A DNA stretch of 64,000 nucleotides. Source: Siderastrea radians. Its lineage: Eukaryota; Cnidaria; Anthozoa; Scleractinia; Rhizangiidae. A program made the position numbers and the translations under genes. Positions 10,586 through 23,737 of the stretch are shown piece after piece. The notes under the pieces were generated by a model. That model made no database searches and was not told the origin of the DNA. It saw only the letters and a list, made by a program, of their open reading frames with translations. Positions within the stretch are counted from its first letter, which is position 1; each line of letters begins with the position of its first letter. The stretch spans positions 911,401 through 975,400 of the forward strand of contig CAXHKT010000183.1 of NCBI GenBank assembly GCA_964017195.1, given 5' to 3'.

Positions 10586-11951
10586 TCAATCCCTTTGGGA
10601 CCATCCGAAAAAAATTCCTTTTGTGCAAAAGTACAAAGAAAGCGCGATATGTGCGATCCTTAGGGAAAAAACCCCATTTTGGGGCATTCCCAGAGGCTCA
10701 AAAAGGTGTTCTTATCTGCGCAATCTGTCTGCGCAAGGCTGCGCACTGGCCCAATAATAATGCAAATCCCTCGGAACTATCAGAAAAAACAGTTTATTGT
10801 GTAGAAAGTCTGCGATTTTGTCGATAAGGTGGAAAAAAAACCCATTTTGGGGCCTTCCCTCAGGCCCCAAAAAGCTCAAAAAGCTAACTGGCGCTCTCGG
10901 CTGCATGCACAAAGCTCCCAAATGCATTCAATCCCTTTGGGACCATCCGAAAAAATTCCTTTTGTGCAAAAGTACAAAGAAAGCGCGATATGTGCGATCC
11001 TTAGGGAAAAAACCCCATTTTGGGGCATTCCCAGAGGCTCAAAAAGGTGTTCTTATCTGCGCAATCTGTCTGCGCAAGGCTGCGCACTGGCCCAATAATA
11101 ATGCAAATCCCTCGGGGCTATCAGAAAAAACAGTTTATTGTGTAGAAAGTCTGCGATTTTGTCGATAAGGTGGAAAAAAATCCCATTTTGGGGCCTTCCC
11201 TCAGGCCCCAAAAAGCTCAAAAAGCTAACTGGCGCTCTCGGCTGCATGCACAAAGCTCCCAAATGCATTCAATCCCTTTGGGACCATCCGAAAAAAATTC
11301 CTTTTGTGCAAAAGTACAAAGAAAGCGCGATATGTGCGATCCTTAGGGGAAAAACTCCATTTTGGGGCATTCCCAGAGGCTCAAAAAGGTGTTCTTATCT
11401 GCGCAATCTGTCTGCGCAAGGCTGCGCACTGGCCCAATAATAATGCAAATCCCTCGGGGCTATCAGAAAAAACAGTTTATTGTGTAGAAAGTCTGCGATT
11501 TTGTCGATAAGGTGGAAAAAACCCCCATTTTGGGGCCTTCCTTCAGGCCCCAAAAAGCTCAAAAAGCTAACTGGCGCTCTCGGCTGCATGCACAAAGCTC
11601 CCAAATGCATTCAATCCCTTTGGGACCATCCGAAAAAAATTCCTTTTGTGCAAAAGTACAAAGAAAGCGCGATATGTGCGATCCTTACGGAAAAACCCCA
11701 TTTTGGGGCATTCCCAGAGGCTCAAAAAGGTGTTCTTATCTGCGCAATCTTTCTGCGCAAGGCTGCGCACTGGCCCAATAATAATGCAAATCCCTTTGGG
11801 CTATCAGAAAAAACAGTTTATTGTGTAGAAAGTCTGCGATTTTGTCGATAAGGTGGAAAAAACCCCCATTTTGGGGCCTTCCCTCAGGCCCCAAAAAGCT
11901 CAAAAGGCTAACTGGCGCTCTCGGCTGCATGCACAAAGCTCCCAAATGCAT
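10586..11951 (+). repeat. 4-unit higher-order block, copy 2 (period 1366 bp)
   Basis: This is the second copy of the preceding block. A visible difference is AAAAACTCCATT near 11351 where copy 1 has AAAAACCCCATT. That ACTCC variant then recurs near 15114, 19216, 24002, 28792, 34946 and 35629, so the block seeds a variant that spread through the middle of the array. The last unit also carries AAAAGGCTAACTGG. Confidence 0.85.
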
Positions 11952-13700
11952 TCAATCCCTTTGGGACCATCCGAAAAAAATTCCTTTTGTGCAAAAGTAC
12001 AAAGAAAGCGCGATATGTGCGATCCTTAGGGAAAAAACCCCATTTTGGGGCATTCCCAGAGGCTCAAAAAGGTGTTCTTATCTGCGCAATCTGTCTGCGC
12101 AAGGCTGTGCACTGGCCCAATAATAATGCAAATCCCTCGGGGCTATCAGAAAAAACAGTTTATTGTGTAGAAAGTCTGCGATTTTGTCGATAAGGTGGAA
12201 AAAACCCCCATTTTGGGGCCTTCCCTCAGGCCCCAAAAAGCTCGAAAAGCTAACTGGCGCTCTCTGCTGCATGCACAAAGCTCCCAAATGCAATCAATCC
12301 CTTTGTGACCATCCGAAAAAAATTCCTTTTGTGCAAAAGTACAAAGAAAGCGCGATATGTGCGATCCTTAGGGAAAAAATCCCATTTTGGGGCATTCCCA
12401 GAGGCTAAAAAAGGTGTTCTTGTCTGCGCAATCTGTCTGCGCAAGGCTGCGCACTGGCCCAATAATAATGCAAATCCCTCGGGGCTATCAGAAAAAACAG
12501 TTTATTGTGTAGAAAGTCTGCGATTTTGTCGATAAGGTTGAAAAAACCCCCATTTTCGGGCCTTCCCTCAGGCCCCAAAAAGCTCAAAAGGCTAACTGGC
12601 GCTCTCGGCTGCATGCACAAAGCTCCCAAATGCATTCAATCCCTTTGGGACCATCCGAAAAAAATTCCTTTTGTGCAAAAGTACAAAGAAAGCCCTATAT
12701 GTGCGATCCTTAGGGAAAAAACCCCATTTTGGGGCATTCCCAGAGGCTCAAAAAGGTGTTCTTATCTGCGCAATCTGTCTGCGCAAGGCTGCGCACTGGC
12801 CCAATAATAATGCAAATCCCTGGGGGCTATCAGAAAAAACAGTTTATTGTGTAGAAAGTCTGCGATTTTGTCGATAAGGTGGAAAAAACCCCCATTTTGG
12901 GGCCTTCCCTCAGGCCCCAAAAAGCTCAAAAAGCTAACTGGCGCTCTCGGCTGCATGCACAAAGCTCCCAAATGCATTCAATCCCTTTGGGACCATCCGA
13001 AAAAAATTCCTTTTGTGCAAAAGTACAAAGAAAGCGCGATATGTGCGATCCTTAGGGAAAAAAACCCATTTTGGGGCATTCCCAGAGGCTCAAAAAGGTG
13101 TTCTTATCTGCGCAATCTGTCTGCGCAAGGCTGCGCACTGGCCCAATAATAATGCAAATCCCTCGGGGCTATCAGAAAAAACAGTTTATTGTGTAGAAAG
13201 TCTGCGATTTTGTCGATAACGTGGAAAAAACCCCCATTTTGGGGCCTTCCCTCAGGCCCCAAAAAGCTCAAAAAGCTAACTGGCGCTCTCGGCTGCATGC
13301 ACAAAGCTCCCAAATGCATTCAATTCCTTTGAGACCATCCGAAAAAAATTCCTTTTGTGCAAAAGTACAAAGAAAGCGCGATATGTGCGATCCTTAGGGA
13401 AAAAACCCCATTTTGGGGCATTCCCAGAGGCTCAAAAAGGTGTTCTTATCTGCGCAATCTGTCCGCGCAAGGCTGTGCACTGGCCCAATAATAATGCAAA
13501 TCCCTCGGGGCTATCAGAAAAAACAGTTTATTGTGTAGAAAGTCTGCGATTTTGTCGATAAGGTGGAAAAAACCCCCATTTTGGGGCCTTCCCTCAGGCC
13601 CCAAAAAGCTCAAAAAGCTAACTGGCGCTCTCAGCTGCATGCACAAAGCTCCCAAATGCATTCAATCCCTTTGGGACCATCCGAAAAAAATTCCTTTTGT
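11140..13700 (+). repeat. Long-range duplicated segment, copy 1 (offset 7862 bp)
   Basis: About 7.5 units here reappear at 19000-21560, offset 7862 bp (23 units minus 4). Shared marks in order are GGGGAAAAACTCC, CTTACGG, CTGTGCACTGG, CTCGAAAAGC, TCTCTGCTGCATG, CTTTGTGACC, AGGCTAAAAAAGG, GATAAGGTTGAAAA with TTTTCGGG, AGCCCTATATG, GATAACGTGG and CTCTCAGCTGC. The order is conserved throughout, so these are true copies and not chance sharing of variants. Confidence 0.82.
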
Positions 13701-15200
13701 GCAAAAGTACAAAGAAAGCGCAATATGTGCGATCCTTAGGGAAAAAACCCCATTTTGGGGCATTCCCAGAGGCTCAAAAAGGTGTTCTTATCTGCGCAAT
13801 CTGTCTGCGCAAGGCTGCGCACTGGCCCAATAATAATGCAAATCCCTGGGGGCTATCAGAAAAAACAGTTTATTGTGTAGAAAGTCTGCGATTTTGTCGA
13901 TAAGGTGGAAAAAACCCCCATTTTGGGGCCTTCCCTCAGGCCCCAAAAAGCTCAAAAAGCTAACTGGCGCTCTCGGCTGCATGCACAAAGCTCCCAAATG
14001 CATTCAATCCCTTTGGGACCATCCGAAAAAAATTCCTTTTGTGCAAAAGTACAAAGAAAGCGCGATATGTGCGATCCTTAGGGAAAAAACCCCATTTTGG
14101 GGCATTCCCAGAGGCTCAAAAAGGTGTTCTTATCTGCGCAATCTGTCTGCGCAAGGCTGCGCACTGGCCCAATAATAATGCAAATCCCTCGGGGCTATCA
14201 GAAAAAACAGTTTATTGTGTAGAAAGTCTGCGATTTTGTCGATAACGTGGAAAAAAACCCCATTTTGGGGCCTTCCCTCAGGCCCCAAAAAGCTCAAAAA
14301 GCTAACTGGCGCTCTCGGCTGCATGCACAAAGCTCCCAAATGCATTCAATTCCTTTGGGACCATCCGAAAAAAATTCCTTTTGTGCAAAAGTACAAAGAA
14401 AGCCCTATATGTGCGATCCTTAGGGAAAAAACCCCATTTTGGGGCATTCCCAGAGGCTCAAAAAGGTGTTCTTATCTGCGCAATCTGTCTGCGCAAGGCT
14501 GCGCACTGGCCCAATAATAATGCAAATCCCTCGGGGCTATCAGAAAAAACAGTTTATTGTGTAGAAAGTCTGCGATTTTGTCGATAAGGTGGAAAAAACC
14601 CCCATTTTGGGGCCTTCCCTCAGGCCCCAAAAAGCTCAAAAAGCTAACTGGCGCTCTCGGCTGCATGCACAAAGCTCCCAAATGCATTCAATCCCTTTGG
14701 GACCATCCGAAAAAATTCCTTTTGTGCAAAAGTACAAAGAAAGCGCGATATGTGCGATCCTTAGGGAAAAAACCCCATTTTGGGGCATTCCCAGAGGCTC
14801 AAAAAGGTGTTCTTATCTGCGCAATCTGTCTGCGCAAGGCTGCGCACTGGCCCAATAATAATGCAAATCCCTAGGGGCTATCAGAAAAAACAGTTTATTG
14901 TGTAGAAAGTCTGCGATTTTGTCGATAAGGTGGAAAAAAACCCCATTTTGGGGCCTTCCCTCAGGCCCCAAAAAGCTCAAAAAGCTAACTGGCGCTCTCG
15001 GCTGCATGCACAAAGCTCCCAAATGCATTCAATCCCTTTGGGACCATCCGAAAAAAATTCCTTTTGTGCAAAAGTACAAAGAAAGCGCGATATGTGCGAT
15101 CCTTAGGGGAAAAACTCCATTTTGGGGCATTCCCAGAGGCTCAAAAAGGTGTTCTTATCTGCGCAATCTGTCTGCGCAAGGCTGCGCACTGGCCCAATAA
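13700..15200 (+). repeat. 12-unit-offset duplicated segment, copy 1 (4102 bp)
   Basis: About 4.5 units recur 4102 bp downstream at 17800-19300. Shared marks are AATCCCTGGGGGC, GATAACGTGG (near 14245/18347), CAATTCC (near 14347/18449), AGCCCTATATG (14401/18503), the shortened A run before TTCC (near 14710/18812) and GGGGAAAAACTCC (near 15106/19208). Confidence 0.8.
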
Positions 15201-17119
15201 TAATGCAAATCCCTGGGGGCTATCAGAAAAAACAGTTTATTGCGTAGAAAGTCTGCGATTTTGTCGATAAGGTGGAAAAAACCCCCATTTTGGGGCCTTC
15301 CCTCAGGCCCCAAAAAGCTCAAAAAGCTAACTGGCGCTCTCGGCTGCATGCACAAAGCTCCCAAATGCATTCAATCCCTTTGGGACCATCCGAAAAAAAT
15401 TCCTTTTGTGCAAAAGTACAAAGAAAGCGCGATATGTGCGATCCTTAGGGAAAAAAACCCATTTTGGGGCATTCCCAGAGGCTCAAAAAGGTGTTCTTAT
15501 CTGCGCAATCTGTCTGCGCAAGGCTGCGCACTGGCCCAATAATAATGCAAATCCCTGGGGCTATCAGAAAAAAAGGTTTATTGTGTAGAAAGTCTGCGAT
15601 TTTGTCGATAAGGTGGAAAAAACCCCCATTTTGGGGCCTTCCCTCAGGCCCCAAAAAGCTCAAAAAGCTAACTGGCGCTCTCGGCTGCATGCACAAAGCT
15701 CCCAAATGCATTCAATCCCTTTGGGACCATCCGAAAAAAATTCCTTTTGTGCAAAAGTACAAAGAAAGCGCGATATGTGCGATCCTTAGGGAAAAAAACC
15801 CATTTTGGGGCATTCCCAGAGGCTCAAAAAGGTGTTCTTATCTGCGCAATCTGTCTGCGCAAGGCTGCGCACTGGCCCAATAATAATGCAAATCCCTCGG
15901 GGCTATCAGAAAAAACAGTTTATTGTGTAGAAAGTCTGCGATTTTGTCGATAACGTGGAAAAAACCCCCATTTTGGGGCCTTCCCTCAGGCCCCAAAAAG
16001 CTCAAAAAGCTAACTGGCGCTCTCGGCTGCATGCACAAAGCTCCCAAATGCATGCAATTCCTTTGAGACCATCCGAAAAAAATTCCTTTTGTGCAAAAGT
16101 ACAAAGAAAGCGCGATATGTGCGATCCTTAGGGAAAAAACCCCATTTTGGGGCATTCCCAGAGGCTCAAAAAGGTGTTCTTATCTGCGCAATCTGTCCGC
16201 GCAAGGCTGCGCACTGGCCCAATAATAATGCAAATCCCTCGGGGCTATCAGAAAAAACAGTTTATTGTGTAGAAAGTCTGCGATTTTGTCGATAAGGTGG
16301 AAAAAACCCCCATTTTGGGGCCTTCCCTCAGGCCCCAAAAAGCTCAAAAAGCTAACTGGCGCTCTCGGCTGCATGCACAAAGCTCCCAAATGCATTCAAT
16401 TCCTTTGAGACCATCCGAAAAAAATTCCTTTTGTGCAAAAGTACAAAGAAAGCGCGATATGTGCGATCCTTAGGGAAAAAACCCCATTTTGGGGCATTCC
16501 CAGAGGCTCAAAAAGGTGTTCTTATCTGCGCAATCTGTCCGCGCAAGGCTGCGCACTGGCCCAATAATAATGCAAATCCCTCGGGGCTATCAGAAAAAAC
16601 AGTTTATTGTGTAGAAAGTCTGCGATTTTGTCGATAAGGTGGAAAAAACCCCCATTTTGGGGCCTTCCCTCAGGCCCCAAAAAGCTCAAAAAGCTAACTG
16701 GCGCTCTCCGCTGCATGCACAAAGCTCCCAAATGCATTCAATCCCTTTGGGACCATCCGAAAAAAATTCCTTTTGTGCAAAAGTACAAAGAAAGCGCGAT
16801 ATGTGCGATCCTTAGGGAAAAAACCCCATTTTGGGGCATTCCCAGAGGCTCAAAAAGGTGTTCTTATCTGCGCAATCTGTCTGCGCAAGGCTGCGCACTG
16901 GCCCAATAATAATGCAAATCCCTCGGGGCTATCAGAAAAAACAGTTTATTGTGTAGAAAGTCTGCGATTTTGTCGATAAGGTGGAAAAAAAACCCATTTT
17001 GGGGCCTTCCCTCAGGCCCCAAAAAGCTCAAAAAGCTAACTGGCGCTCTCGGCTGCATGCACAAAGCTCACAAATGCATTCAATCCCTTTGGGACCATCC
17101 AAAAAAAATTCCTTTTGTG

Positions 17120-18660
17120 CAAAAGTACAAGGAAAGCGCGATATGTGCGATCCTTAGGGAAAAAACCCCATTTTGGGGCATTCCCAGAGGCTCAAAAAGG
17201 TGTTCTTATCTGCGCAATCTGTCTGCGCAAGGCTGCGCACTGGCCCAATAATAATGCAAATCCCTCGGGGCTATCAGAAAAAACAGTTTATTGTGTAGAA
17301 AGTCTGCGATTTTGTCGATAAGGTGGAAAAAACCCCCATTTTGGGGCCTTCCCTCAGGCCCCAAAAAGCTCGAAAAGCTAACTGGCGCTCTCGGCTGCGT
17401 GCACAAAGCTCCCAAATGCAATCAATCCCTTTGGGACCATCCGAAAAAAATTCCTTTTGTGCAAAAGTACAAAGAAAGCGCGATATGTGCGATCCTTAGG
17501 GAAAAAACCCCATTTTGGGGCATTCCCAGAGGCTAAAAAAGGTGTTCTTGTCTGCGCAATCTGTCTGCGCAAGGCTGCGCACTGGCCCAATAATAATGCA
17601 AATCCCTCGGGGCTATCAGAAAAAACAGTTTATTGTGTAGAAAGTCTGCGATTTTGTCGATAAGGTTGAAAAAACCCCCATTTTCGGGCCTTCCCTCAGG
17701 CCCCAAAAAGCTCAAAAGGCTAACTGGCGCTCTCGGCTGCATGCACAAAGCTCCCAAATTCACTCAATCCCTTTGGGAGCATCCGAAAAAAATTCCTTTT
17801 GTGCAAAAGTACAAAGAAAGCCCTATATGTGCGATCCTTAGGGAAAAAACCCCATTTTGGGGCATTCCCAGAGGCTCAAAAAGGTGTTCTTATCTGCGCA
17901 ATCTGTCTGCGCAAGGCTGCGCACTGGCCCAATAATAATGCAAATCCCTGGGGGCTATCAGAAAAAACAGTTTATTGTGTAGAAAGTCTGCGATTTTGTC
18001 GATAAGGTGGAAAAAACCCCCATTTTGGGGCCTTCCCTCAGGCCCCAAAAAGCTCAAAAAGCTAACTGGCGCTCTCGGCTGCATGCACAAAGCTCCCAAA
18101 TGCATTCAATCCCTTTGGGACCATCCGAAAAAAATTCCTTTTGTGCAAAAGTACAAAGAAAGCGCGATATGTGCGATCCTTAGGGAAAAAACCCCATTTT
18201 GGGGCATTCCCAGAGGCTCAAAAAGGTGTTCTTATCTGCGCAATCTGTCTGCGCAAGGCTGCGCACTGGCCCAATAATAATGCAAATCCCTCGGGGCTAT
18301 CAGAAAAAACAGTTTATTGTGTAGAAAGTCTGCGATTTTGTCGATAACGTGGAAAAAACCCCCATTTTGGGGCCTTCCCTCAGGCCCCAAAAAGCTCAAA
18401 AAGCTAACTGGCGCTCTCGGCTGCATGCACAAAGCTCCCAAATGCATTCAATTCCTTTGGGACCATCCGAAAAAAATTCCTTTTGTGCAAAAGTACAAAG
18501 AAAGCCCTATATGTGCGATCCTTAGGGAAAAAACCCCATTTTGGGGCATTCCCAGAGGCTCAAAAAGGTGTTCTTATCTGCGGAATCTGTCTGCGCAAGG
18601 CTGCGCACTGGCCCAATAATAATGCAAATCCCTGGGGGCTATCAGAAAAAACAGTTTATT
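17120..18660 (+). repeat. 13-unit-offset duplicated segment, copy 1 (4444 bp)
   Basis: Shared with 21564-23104 are GGCTGCGTGCAC (near 17394/21838), AGGCTAAAAAAGG (near 17530/21974), TTTTCGGG (near 17691/22135), the rare AATTCACTCAATC (17758/22202), GGGAGCATCC (near 17775/22219) and AGCCCTATATG (17818/22262). The AATTCACTC mark is found only in these two places, which makes direct descent certain. Confidence 0.85.
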
Positions 18661-19300
18661 GTGTAGAAAGTCTGCGATTTTGTCGATAAGGTGGAAAAAA
18701 CCCCCATTTTGGGGCCTTCCCTCAGGCCCCAAAAAGCTCAAAAAGCTAACTGGCGCTCTCGGCTGCATGCACAAAGCTCCCAAATGCATTCAATCCCTTT
18801 GGGACCATCCGAAAAAATTCCTTTTGTGCAAAAGTACAAAGAAAGCGCGATATGTGCGATCCTTAGGGAAAAAACCCCATTTTGGGGCATTCCCAGAGGC
18901 TCAAAAAGGTGTTCTTATCTGCGCAATCTGTCTGCGCAAGGCTGCGCACTGGCCCAATAATAATGCAAATCCCTCGGGGCTATCAGAAAAAACAGTTTAT
19001 TGTGTAGAAAGTCTGCGATTTTGTCGATAAGGTGGAAAAAAACCCCATTTTGGGGCCTTCCCTCAGGCCCCAAAAAGCTCAAAAAGCTAACTGGCGCTCT
19101 CGGCTGCATGCACAAAGCTCCCAAATGCATTCAATCCCTTTGGGACCATCCGAAAAAAATTCCTTTTGTGCAAAAGTACAAAGAAAGCGCGATATGTGCG
19201 ATCCTTAGGGGAAAAACTCCATTTTGGGGCATTCCCAGAGGCTCAAAAAGGTGTTCTTATCTGCGCAATCTGTCTGCGCAAGGCTGCGCACTGGCCCAAT
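17800..19300 (+). repeat. 12-unit-offset duplicated segment, copy 2 (4102 bp)
   Basis: This is a copy of 13700-15200 with single-base differences such as CTGCGGAATCTG near 18578 and AGCCCTATATG near 17818 where copy 1 has AGCGCAATATG. Its first part also belongs to the 4444-bp-offset pair and its last part abuts the 7862-bp-offset copy, so several duplication events overlap here. Confidence 0.78.
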
Positions 19301-21560
19301 AATAATGCAAATCCCTTTGGGCTATCAGAAAAAACAGTTTATTGTGTAGAAAGTCTGCGATTTTGTCGATAAGGTGGAAAAAACCCCCATTTTGGGGCCT
19401 TCCTTCAGGCCCCAAAAAGCTCAAAAAGCTAACTGGCGCTCTCGGCTGCATGCACAAAGCTCCCAAATGCATTCAATCCCTTTGGGACCATCCGAAAAAA
19501 ATTCCTTTTGTGCAAAAGTACAAAGAAAGCGCGATATGTGCGATCCTTACGGAAAAAACCCATTTTGGGGCATTCCCAGAGGCTCAAAAAGGTGTTCTTA
19601 TCTGCGCAATCTGTCTGCGCAAGGCTGCGCACTGGCCCAATAATAATGCAAATCCCTTTGGGCTATCAGAAAAAACAGTTTATTGTGTAGAAAGTCTGCG
19701 ATTTTGTCGATAAGGTGGAAAAAACCCCCATTTTGGGGCCTTCCCTCAGGCCCCAAAAAGCTCAAAAGGCTAACTGGCGCTCTCGGCTGCATGCACAAAG
19801 CTCCCAAATGCATTCAATCCCTTTGGGACCATCCGAAAAAAATTCCTTTTGTGCAAAAGTACAAAGAAAGCGCGATATGTGCGATCCTTAGGGAAAAAAC
19901 CCCATTTTGGGGCATTCCCAGAGGCTCAAAAAGGTGTTCTTATCTGCGCAATCTGTCTGCGCAAGGCTGTGCACTGGCCCAATAATAATGCAAATCCCTC
20001 GGGGCTATCAGAAAAAACAGTTTATTGTGTAGAAAGTCTGCGATTTTGTCGATAAGGTGGAAAAAACCCCCATTTTGGGGCCTTCCCTCAGGCCCTAAAA
20101 AGCTCGAAAAGCTAACTGGCGCTCTCTGCTGCATGCACAAAGCTCCCAAATGCAAGCAATCCCTTTGTGACCATCCGAAAAAAATTCCTTTTGTGCAAAA
20201 GTACAAAGAAAGCGCGATATGTGCGATCCTTAGGGAAAAAATCCCATTTTGGGGCATTCCCAGAGGCTAAAAAAGGTGTTCTTGTCTGCGCAATCTGTCT
20301 GCGCAAGGCTGCGCACTGGCCCAATAATAATGCAAATCCCTCGGGGCTATCAGAAAAAACAGTTTATTGTGTAGAAAGTCTGCGATTTTGTCGATAAGGT
20401 TGAAAAAACCCCCATTTTCGGGCCTTCCCTCAGGCCCCAAAAAGCTCAAAAGGCTAACTGGCGCTCTCGGCTGCATGCACAAAGCTCCCAAATGCATTCA
20501 ATCCCTTTGGGAGCATCCGAAAAAAATTCCTTTTGTGCAAAAGTACAAAGAAAGCCCTATATGTGCGATCCTTAGGGAAAAAACCCCATTTTGGGGCATT
20601 CCCAGAGGCTCAAAAAGGTGTTCTTATCTGCGCAATCTGTCTGCGCAAGGCTGCGCACTGGCCCAATAATAATGCAAATCCCTGGGGGCTATCAGAAAAA
20701 ACAGTTTATTGTGTAGAAAGTCTGCGATTTTGTCGATAAGGTGGAAAAAACCCCCATTTTGGGGCCTTCCCTCAGGCCCCAAAAAGCTCAAAAAGCTAAC
20801 TGGCGCTCTCGGCTGCATGCACAAAGCTCCCAAATGCATTCAATCCCTTTGGGACCATCCGAAAAAAATTCCTTTTGTGCAAAAGTACAAAGAAAGCGCG
20901 ATATGTGCGATCCTTAGGGAAAAAAACCCATTTTGGGGCATTCCCAGAGGCTCAAAAAGGTGTTCTTATCTGCGCAATCTGTCTGCGCAAGGCTGCGCAC
21001 TGGCCCAATAATAATGCAAATCCCTCGGGGCTATCAGAAAAAACAGTTTATTGTGTAGAAAGTCTGCGATTTTGTCGATAACGTGGAAAAAACCCCCATT
21101 TTGGGGCCTTCCCTCAGGCCCCAAAAAGCTCAAAAAGCTAACTGGCGCTCTCGGCTGCATGCACAAAGCTCCCAAATGCATTCAATTCCTTTGAGACCAT
21201 CCGAAAAAAATTCCTTTTGTGCAAAAGTACAAAGAAAGCGCGATATGTGCGATCCTTAGGGAAAAAACCCCATTTTGGGGCATTCCCAGAGGCTCAAAAA
21301 GGTGTTCTTATCTGCGCAATCTGTCTGCGCAAGGCTGCGCACTGGCCCAATAATAATGCAAATCCCTCGGGGCTATCAGAAAAAACAGTTTATTGTGTAG
21401 AAAGTCTGCGATTTTGTCGATAAGGTGGAAAAAACCCCCATTTTGGGGCCTTCCCTCAGGCCCCAAAAAGCTCAAAAAGCTAACTGGCGCTCTCAGCTGC
21501 ATGCACAAAGCTCCCAAATGCATTCAATCCCTTTGGGACCATCCGAAAAAAATTCCTTTT
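19000..21560 (+). repeat. Long-range duplicated segment, copy 2 (offset 7862 bp)
   Basis: This segment matches 11140-13700 in variant order. Differences include GCAAGCAATCCC near 20153 where copy 1 has GCAATCAATCCC, GGCCCTAAAAAGC near 20091, GGGAGCATCC near 20511 where copy 1 has GGGACCATCC, and CTGTCTGCGCAAGGCTGCG near 21330 where copy 1 has CTGTCCGCGCAAGGCTGTG. Confidence 0.82.
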
Positions 21561-21563
21561 GTG

Positions 21564-23104
21564 CAAAAGTACAAAGAAAGCGCGATATGTGCGATCCTTA
21601 GGGAAAAAACCCCATTTTGGGGCATTCCCAGAGGCTCAAAAAGGTGTTCTTATCTGCGCAATCTGTCTGCGCAAGGCTGCGCACTGGCCCAATAATAATG
21701 CAAATCCCTCGGGGCTATCAGAAAAAACAGTTTATTGTGTAGAAAGTCTGCGATTTTGTCGATAAGGTGGAAAAAAACCCCATTTTGGGGCCTTCCCTCA
21801 GGCCCCAAAAAGCTCGAAAAGCTAACTGGCGCTCTCGGCTGCGTGCACAAAGCTCCCAAATGCAATCAATCCCTTTGGGACCATCCGAAAAAAATTCCTT
21901 TTGTGCAAAAGTACAAAGAAAGCGCGATATGTGCGATCCTTAGGGAAAAAACCCCATTTTGGGGCATTCCCAGAGGCTAAAAAAGGTGTTCTTGTCTGCG
22001 CAATCTGTCTGCGCAAGGCTGCGCACTGGCCCAATAATAATGCAAATCCCTCGGGGCTATCAGAAAAAACAGTTTATTGTGTAGAAAGTCTGCGATTTTG
22101 TCGATAAGGTTGAAAAAACCCCCATTTTCGGGCCTTCCCTCAGGCCCCAAAAAGCTCAAAAGGCTAACTGGCGCTCTCGGCTGCATGCACAAAGCTCCCA
22201 AATTCACTCAATCCCTTTGGGAGCATCCGAAAAAAATTCCTTTTGTGCAAAAGTACAAAGAAAGCCCTATATGTGCGATCCTTAGGGAAAAAACCCCATT
22301 TTGGGGCATTCCCAGAGGCTCAAAAAGGTGTTCTTATCTGCGCAATCTGTCTGCGCAAGGCTGCGCACTGGCCCAATAATAATGCAAATCCCTGGGGGCT
22401 ATCAGAAAAAACAGTTTATTGTGTAGAAAGTCTGCGATTTTGTCGATAAGGTGGAAAAAACCCCCATTTTGGGGCCTTCCCTCAGGCCCCAAAAAGCTCA
22501 AAAAGCTAACTGGCGCTCTCGGCTGCATGCACAAAGCTCCCAAATGCATTCAATCCCTTTGGGACCATCCGAAAAAAATTCCTTTTGTGCAAAAGTACAA
22601 AGAAAGCGCGATATGTGCGATCCTTAGGGAAAAAACCCCATTTTGGGGCATTCCCAGAGGCTCAAAAAGGTGTTCTTATCTGCGCAATCTGTCTGCGCAA
22701 GGCTGCGCACTGGCCCAATAATAATGCAAATCCCTCGGGGCTATCAGAAAAAACAGTTTATTGTGTAGAAAGTCTGCGATTTTGTCGATAACGTGGAAAA
22801 AACCCCCATTTTGGGGCCTTCCCTCAGGCCCCAAAAAGCTCAAAAAGCTAACTGGCGCTCTCGGCTGCATGCACAAAGCTCCCAAATGCATTCAATTCCT
22901 TTGGGACCATCCGAAAAAAATTCCTTTTGTGCAAAAGTACAAAGAAAGCCCTATATGTGCGATCCTTAGGGAAAAAACCCCATTTTGGGGCATTCCCAGA
23001 GGCTCAAAAAGGTGTTCTTATCTGCGCAATCTGTGTGCGCAAGGCTGCGCACTGGCCCAATAATAATGCAAATCCCTGGGGGCTATCAGAAAAAACAGTT
23101 TATT
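21564..23104 (+). repeat. 13-unit-offset duplicated segment, copy 2 (4444 bp)
   Basis: This is a copy of 17120-18660. Differences are A7C4 instead of A6C5 near 21771 and CTGTGTGCGCAAGG near 23031. With the neighbouring pairs it shows that 11-23 kb was assembled from overlapping multi-unit duplications. Confidence 0.83.
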
Positions 23105-23737
23105 GTGTAGAAAGTCTGCGATTTTGTCGATAAGGTGGAAAAAACCCCCATTTTGGGGCCTTCCCTCAGGCCCCAAAAAGCTCAAAAAGCTAACTGGCGC
23201 TCTCGGCTGCATGCACAAAGCTCCCAAATGCATTCAATCCCTTTGGGACCATCCGAAAAAAATTCCTTTTGTGCAAAAGTACAAAGAAAGCGCGATATGT
23301 GCGATCCTTAGGGAAAAAACCCCATTCTGGGGCATTCCCAGAGGCTCAAAAAGGTGTTCTTATCTGCGCAATCTGTCTGCGCAAGGCTGCGCACTGGCCC
23401 AATAATAATGCAAATCCCTCGGGGCTATCAGAAAAAACAGTTTATTGTGTAGAAAGTCTGCGATTTTGTCGATAAGGTGGAAAAAACCCCCATTTTGGGG
23501 CCTTCCCTCAGGCCCCAAAAAGCTCAAAAAGCTAACTGGCGCTCTCGGCTGCATGCACAAAGCTCCCAAATGCATTCAATCCCTTTGGGACCATCCGAAA
23601 AAAATTCCTTTCGTGCAAAAGTACAAAGAAAGCGCGATATGTGCGATCCTTAGGGAAAAAACCCCATTTTGGGGCATTCCCAGAGGCTCAAAAAGGTGTT
23701 CTTATCTGCGCAATCTGTCTGCGCAAGGCTGCGCACT

